A stretch of 64,000 nucleotides of DNA from DATKNA01 sp963755755 (lineage in GTDB: Bacteria; Actinomycetota; Actinomycetes; Actinomycetales; Kineosporiaceae), in assembly GCA_963755755.1 (NCBI GenBank), contig CAVWLJ010000010.1, positions 1-64,000 on the forward strand, written 5' to 3'. Each line of letters begins with the position of its first letter. Within the stretch, counting starts at the first letter, position 1. Shown here piece by piece: positions 61,526 through 64,000 of this stretch. The notes beneath the pieces are model-generated. The model worked only from the letters and a program-made list of their open reading frames with translations, made no database searches and had not been told where the DNA came from. Made by a program: the position numbers and the translations under genes.

Positions 61526-62296
61526 GTGCCGGACGAGCAGCAGCGGTCGCCGAAGGACACCTTCATCACGGTCTACGGCCGGATGCCGGTCCTCGAGGTC
61601 CTCCAGGACCTCACGCTCGGCGTCGACAAGGTCGTCCTCGCCGAGGGCGCGCACGGCGAGAGCGTGGACCGCATCCGGGCGCTGGCCCGCCGCCGCGGCG
61701 TCGACGTCCGGACGGCGTCCGCGCACCGGGTGAAGGTGCTCGCGGGCAACGGCAAGCACGACCAGGGCGTGCTCGCCGACGTCGTCGCGCCGCGGATGGA
61801 GCTCGTCGAGGACTTCGTGCAGCGGCCGAGCGCGGGCGCGGACACCGTGCTCGTGCTGGACGCCGTCACGAACCCGCAGAACGTCGGCATGATCCTGCGG
61901 ACGGCGACGGCCGCCGGGCTCGCCGGCGTCGTCCTGCCCCGCGCCGGGTCGCCCGGCGTCGACCCGCTCGTCGTCAAGGCCTCCGCCGGAGTCGCGTACC
62001 GGGCGCCGATCCTGCGCTGCCGCACGGCGGCCGACGGCGTCCGCGCCCTCAAGGCCGCCGGCTGGCGCGTCGCCGGGCTCGACGGAGGCGCTCCGGAGGA
62101 TCTCTACGCCACCGAGCTGCCTGCTGCCACGGCGTTCGTGCTCGGCAACGAGACCGAGGGCGTGTCGGGGGAGGTCGCCGAGCTCGTCGACGTCTGGGTG
62201 TCGATCCCGATGGCCGCCGACGTGGAGTCGCTCAACGTCGCCAGCGCCGCCGCGGTGGTGAGCTTCGAGCTGCTGCGACGGCGGCTGGCCGGTTAG
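61526..62296 (+). CDS. SpoU/TrmH-family RNA 2'-O-methyltransferase
   Basis: A SPOUT methylase of 256 residues acting on rRNA or tRNA with SAM. The N-terminal substrate-binding domain (YGRMPVLEVLQDLTLGVDKV) resembles L30e-type SpoU_sub_bind. The catalytic knot has VLDAVTNPQNVGMILRTA (motif 1), FVLGNETEGVS (motif 2) and VSIPMAADVESLNVASAAAV (motif 3), all intact. Start GTG 61526. Its stop overlaps the stop of the convergent acetyltransferase (TTAG shared). The exact RNA target is not evident. Confidence 0.92.
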   Translation: MPDEQQRSPKDTFITVYGRMPVLEVLQDLTLGVDKVVLAEGAHGESVDRIRALARRRGVDVRTASAHRVKVLAGNGKHDQGVLADVVAPRMELVEDFVQRPSAGADTVLVLDAVTNPQNVGMILRTATAAGLAGVVLPRAGSPGVDPLVVKASAGVAYRAPILRCRTAADGVRALKAAGWRVAGLDGGAPEDLYATELPAATAFVLGNETEGVSGEVAELVDVWVSIPMAADVESLNVASAAAVVSFELLRRRLAG

Positions 62297-62814
62297 GGCA
62301 CCGGACGCCGGAGCCTGATCTCGACGAGCGGTCCCGGCTCGCCGAAGTCCTCCTCCTTCGCCGCGCCGTCGGGCTCCCAGCCGCCCTTGGCGTAGAAGGC
62401 CCGGCCGAGGTCGTTGGCCTCGAGCACCCAGAGCGTGGCGTCGGCGTACCCGGCGTCCGCGAGCCCGGCGAGGGCACTCTTCATGAGCGCCGCCCCGAGC
62501 CCGGTGCCCAGCTGCTCCGGGTCGACGTAGATCGCGCGCACCTCGCCGGTGGTCGGGTCGGCGCCCCGGTCCCGGCTCGGCCCGTACGTGACGAAACCGG
62601 CGACCTCGCCGTCGCGCTCGGCCACGAGGACGCCGCCCCGGCGGGACCCCCCGCCGAGCCAGGTCCGCCACGTGGCCGTCCGCTGATCGACGTCGAGGCC
62701 GGCCAGGACGGCGTCCGGGACGATCCCGGCGTACGCGGACCGCCACCCGGCGACGTGGATGCGGGCCAGCGCCTCGGCGTCCCGCCTCTCCGCCCGGCGG
62801 ACCTGGATCCTCAT
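62293..62814 (-). CDS. GNAT-family N-acetyltransferase
   Basis: 173 residues. RRAERRDAEALARIHVAGWRSAYAGIVPD is the typical start of RimI-like GNATs. The acetyl-CoA loop reads VRAIYVDPEQLGTGLGAALM (Q/R-x-x-G-x-G/A as QLGTGLG), and motif B is TLWVLEANDLGRAFYAKGGW. ATG 62814 has TACGGT exactly 6 nt upstream, so the start is well supported. It converges with the SpoU gene with 4 shared bases. Substrate unknown. Confidence 0.9.
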   Translation of the reverse strand: MRIQVRRAERRDAEALARIHVAGWRSAYAGIVPDAVLAGLDVDQRTATWRTWLGGGSRRGGVLVAERDGEVAGFVTYGPSRDRGADPTTGEVRAIYVDPEQLGTGLGAALMKSALAGLADAGYADATLWVLEANDLGRAFYAKGGWEPDGAAKEEDFGEPGPLVEIRLRRPVP

Positions 62815-62820
62815 TCCGAG

Positions 62821-62826
62821 ACCGTA
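62821..62826 (-). promoter_or_regulatory. -10 hexamer TACGGT, leaderless start of the GNAT gene
   Basis: Minus-strand TACGGT, exactly 6 nt before ATG 62814. Confidence 0.5.
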
Positions 62827-62834
62827 ACGGGTCG

Positions 62835-63131
62835 TCAGGGGCGGACGGCAGGTCCGAGAACGTCCCGGGAGGTGAACGGGGTGGGCGCGGACGGCGCCAC
62901 CGGCACGGGTGGGCCCGAGGGCGTGGGCAGGGGCAGCGGTGCCAGGGGCGCACCGGCGCGGAGCGGTTCCAGGCGAGGGCGACGCACGCCGCGAGCACGA
63001 GTGCGGCGACGAGGACGAGGGCCGGTGCGGTCAGCAGAGATCGACGAGCGGCTCTGCGCGGTGGTCGTGATGTTGTCGAGGGCGCCAGTTTCGCACCCTA
63101 CGAGGAGTGATGACGCAGCACGACGAGGCAC
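62835..63131 (-). pseudogene. Small membrane-anchored Pro-rich protein, frame disrupted
   Basis: Minus-strand reading gives a basic start (TTTAQSRS), then a hydrophobic helix in another frame (LLTAPALVLVAALVLAACVALAWN, positions about 63040-62965, with a VLAAC lipobox-like end). A Pro/Val-rich tail back in the first frame (APLPLPTPSGPPVPVAPSAPTP) ends at 62835. Two indels are needed to join them. It may be a small lipoprotein or single-pass membrane protein. The start is unknown and might overlap the divergent gene at 63107. Confidence 0.4.
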
Positions 63132-63881
63132 CCTCGTCCTGGGTGCAGACTTCTGCGATGACCTTGCCCTTCGAGCGCTACCTCGACCATCTCGAGCAGG
63201 CGGCCGCCCGGTTCTCCGCCGTCCTCGCGAGGGGCGACCTCGGCGCGGCTGTGCCCGCCTGCCCCGGGTGGGACCTCGCGGCGCTCACCGGTCATCTCGG
63301 GGGCATCCACCGCTGGGCGCGCGACGCGGTGGTGGAGAGCCGGCCGACGGAGGAGGAACGGCCGTACCCGCGGGAGCGGCAGGCCCTGCGCGGCTGGTTC
63401 GAGGAGGGCGCCGATGACCTGCTCGCCCTCCTGCGCGCCACCGATCCCGGCACCCCCTGCTGGCACTTCGGCCCGAAACCCCGGACGGCCGGGTTCTGGT
63501 ACCGGCGGCAGGCGCACGAGACCGCGATGCACGCCCGGGACGCCGAGGAGGCGGCCGGCGGTGTCGCGCGCGCCGATCGACCCCGAGCTGCTCCTCGACG
63601 GGATCGACGAGATCCTCACGATGTTCCTGCCCCGTCAGGTGCGGCTGGGACGGTTCGACGCCCCGGCGCAGGTCGTCGAGCTGCGCGCCTCGGACGTGGA
63701 CGCCGAACCCTTCCGGCTCGCGCCCGCGGGCGACGGCGAACGCGTGGGCACCGTGACGGCACCCGCGGAGACGCTGCTCCTGCTCCTGTGGCGCCGGCAG
63801 GGGCCCGACGCTCCCGGCGTCCGGATCGACGGGGACGCCGACGCGGTGCGGTCGCTGCTCGCCCTGCCCCTCACCCCGTGA
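63107..63881 (+). pseudogene. Maleylpyruvate isomerase/DinB-fold mycothiol-type protein, one frameshift
   Basis: About 255 residues when joined. The N-terminal DinB-like bundle reads LPFERYLDHLEQAAARFSAVL, CPGWDLAALTGHLGGIHRWA (WDLAALTGHL with the metal His) and FWYRRQAHETAMHARDAEEA (second metal His pair). Near 63560 the frame shifts, and APIDPELLLDGIDEILTMFLP to RSLLALPLTP finishes the C-terminal domain at 63881. The family (TIGR03083-type) uses mycothiol as cofactor or acts as a related transferase. The start is uncertain: GTG 63107 with CACCCT 7 nt upstream, ATG 63110, or ATG 63158. Confidence 0.75.
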
Positions 63882-63903
63882 ACATCCGCGCGACCGCCCA
63901 GGT

Positions 63904-64000
63904 TCAGCCCCAGGCGATCAGCGCGACCGCCACCGCGCATCCACCGACGCCCGCCAGCTGGAGGCGCGACAACCGCTCGCGGAGGACGACCGCGGCCAGC
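63904..64000 (-). CDS. EamA/DMT-family transporter, C-terminal fragment at the window edge
   Basis: The last 31 codons of a minus-strand gene are visible, entering from the right edge. AAVVLRERLSRLQLAGVGG and VAVALIAWG match the final loop and helix of EamA transporters (ERLSxxQxxGxxLIxxGV). The rest lies outside the window, so substrate and length cannot be stated. Confidence 0.6.
   Translation of the reverse strand, partial: LAAVVLRERLSRLQLAGVGGCAVAVALIAWG

Overview
The window is a 64 kb chromosomal stretch from a high-GC actinomycete. GC is very high throughout, GTG starts are common, and genes often overlap by 4 bp (ATGA or GTGA). The order argS-lysA-hom-thrC-thrB-rho-rpmE-prfA-prmC-sua5-wecA-atp operon, followed by a DUF2550 gene, a PduO-type cobalamin adenosyltransferase, murA, nucS, methylmalonyl-CoA epimerase, thiolase and a thioredoxin-TPR protein, matches the Mycobacterium tuberculosis Rv1292-Rv1324 neighbourhood. 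The genus cannot be fixed from the sequence alone. Mycothiol-type DinB folds, an NsdA-like regulator, a FilP/DivIVA-like coiled-coil protein and a DUF222-HNH (13E12) gene all fit Actinomycetia.

Layout. 1-2.3 kb: a broken YihY/BrkB membrane gene and a zinc alcohol dehydrogenase. 2.4-4.6 kb: tRNA-Arg(CCG), then a GntR/FadR regulator divergent from a CynX-type MFS transporter. 4.6-11.3 kb: argS, lysA, hom, thrC and thrB (arginyl-tRNA, lysine and threonine supply). 11.7-18 kb: rho, rpmE, prfA, prmC, sua5 and wecA (termination, translation, cell envelope). 18-26.5 kb: the F-type ATP synthase operon with two AtpI-like leader genes and a DUF2550 gene. A perfect TGTGA-N6-TCACA site, the CRP/GlxR form, precedes it. 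26.6-28.1 kb: an XRE regulator convergent with two clpP paralogues, one of which has lost the catalytic serine register. 28.2-33.1 kb: cobalamin adenosyltransferase, a fosfomycin-insensitive-type murA, a STAS protein and a Na+/H+ antiporter fused to a UBP zinc finger. 33-43.3 kb: PatB-like lyase, MFS exporter, D-amino-acid oxidase, NucS, a tandem 3-hydroxyacyl-CoA dehydrogenase and a long coiled-coil protein. 43.5-46.5 kb: methylmalonyl-CoA epimerase, thiolase and MeaB; with the adenosyltransferase these outline propionyl/methylmalonyl-CoA handling. 46.5-58.3 kb: accessory genes (degenerate GGDEF protein, thiamine-binding protein with a membrane protein and a Tat lipoprotein, a wrecked HNH endonuclease gene, DinB, a polytopic membrane protein, thioredoxin-TPR, a dehydrogenase lacking its catalytic Cys paired with a beta-helix protein). 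58.3-64 kb: an 800 bp non-coding region with a large inverted repeat, an NsdA-like regulator, a phosphotransferase, a SpoU methylase, acetyltransferases, a DinB/maleylpyruvate-isomerase-fold protein and the end of an EamA transporter.

Two patterns cut across the window. First, at least a dozen start codons sit exactly 6 nt behind a TANNNT-like -10 hexamer, the signature of leaderless transcripts; this fixes many starts and transcription units. Second, about a dozen genes, including the normally single-copy rho, are split by single frameshifts with intact coding on both sides. Several of these are more likely sequence or assembly errors than real decay, so 'frameshifted' calls should be read with that in mind.
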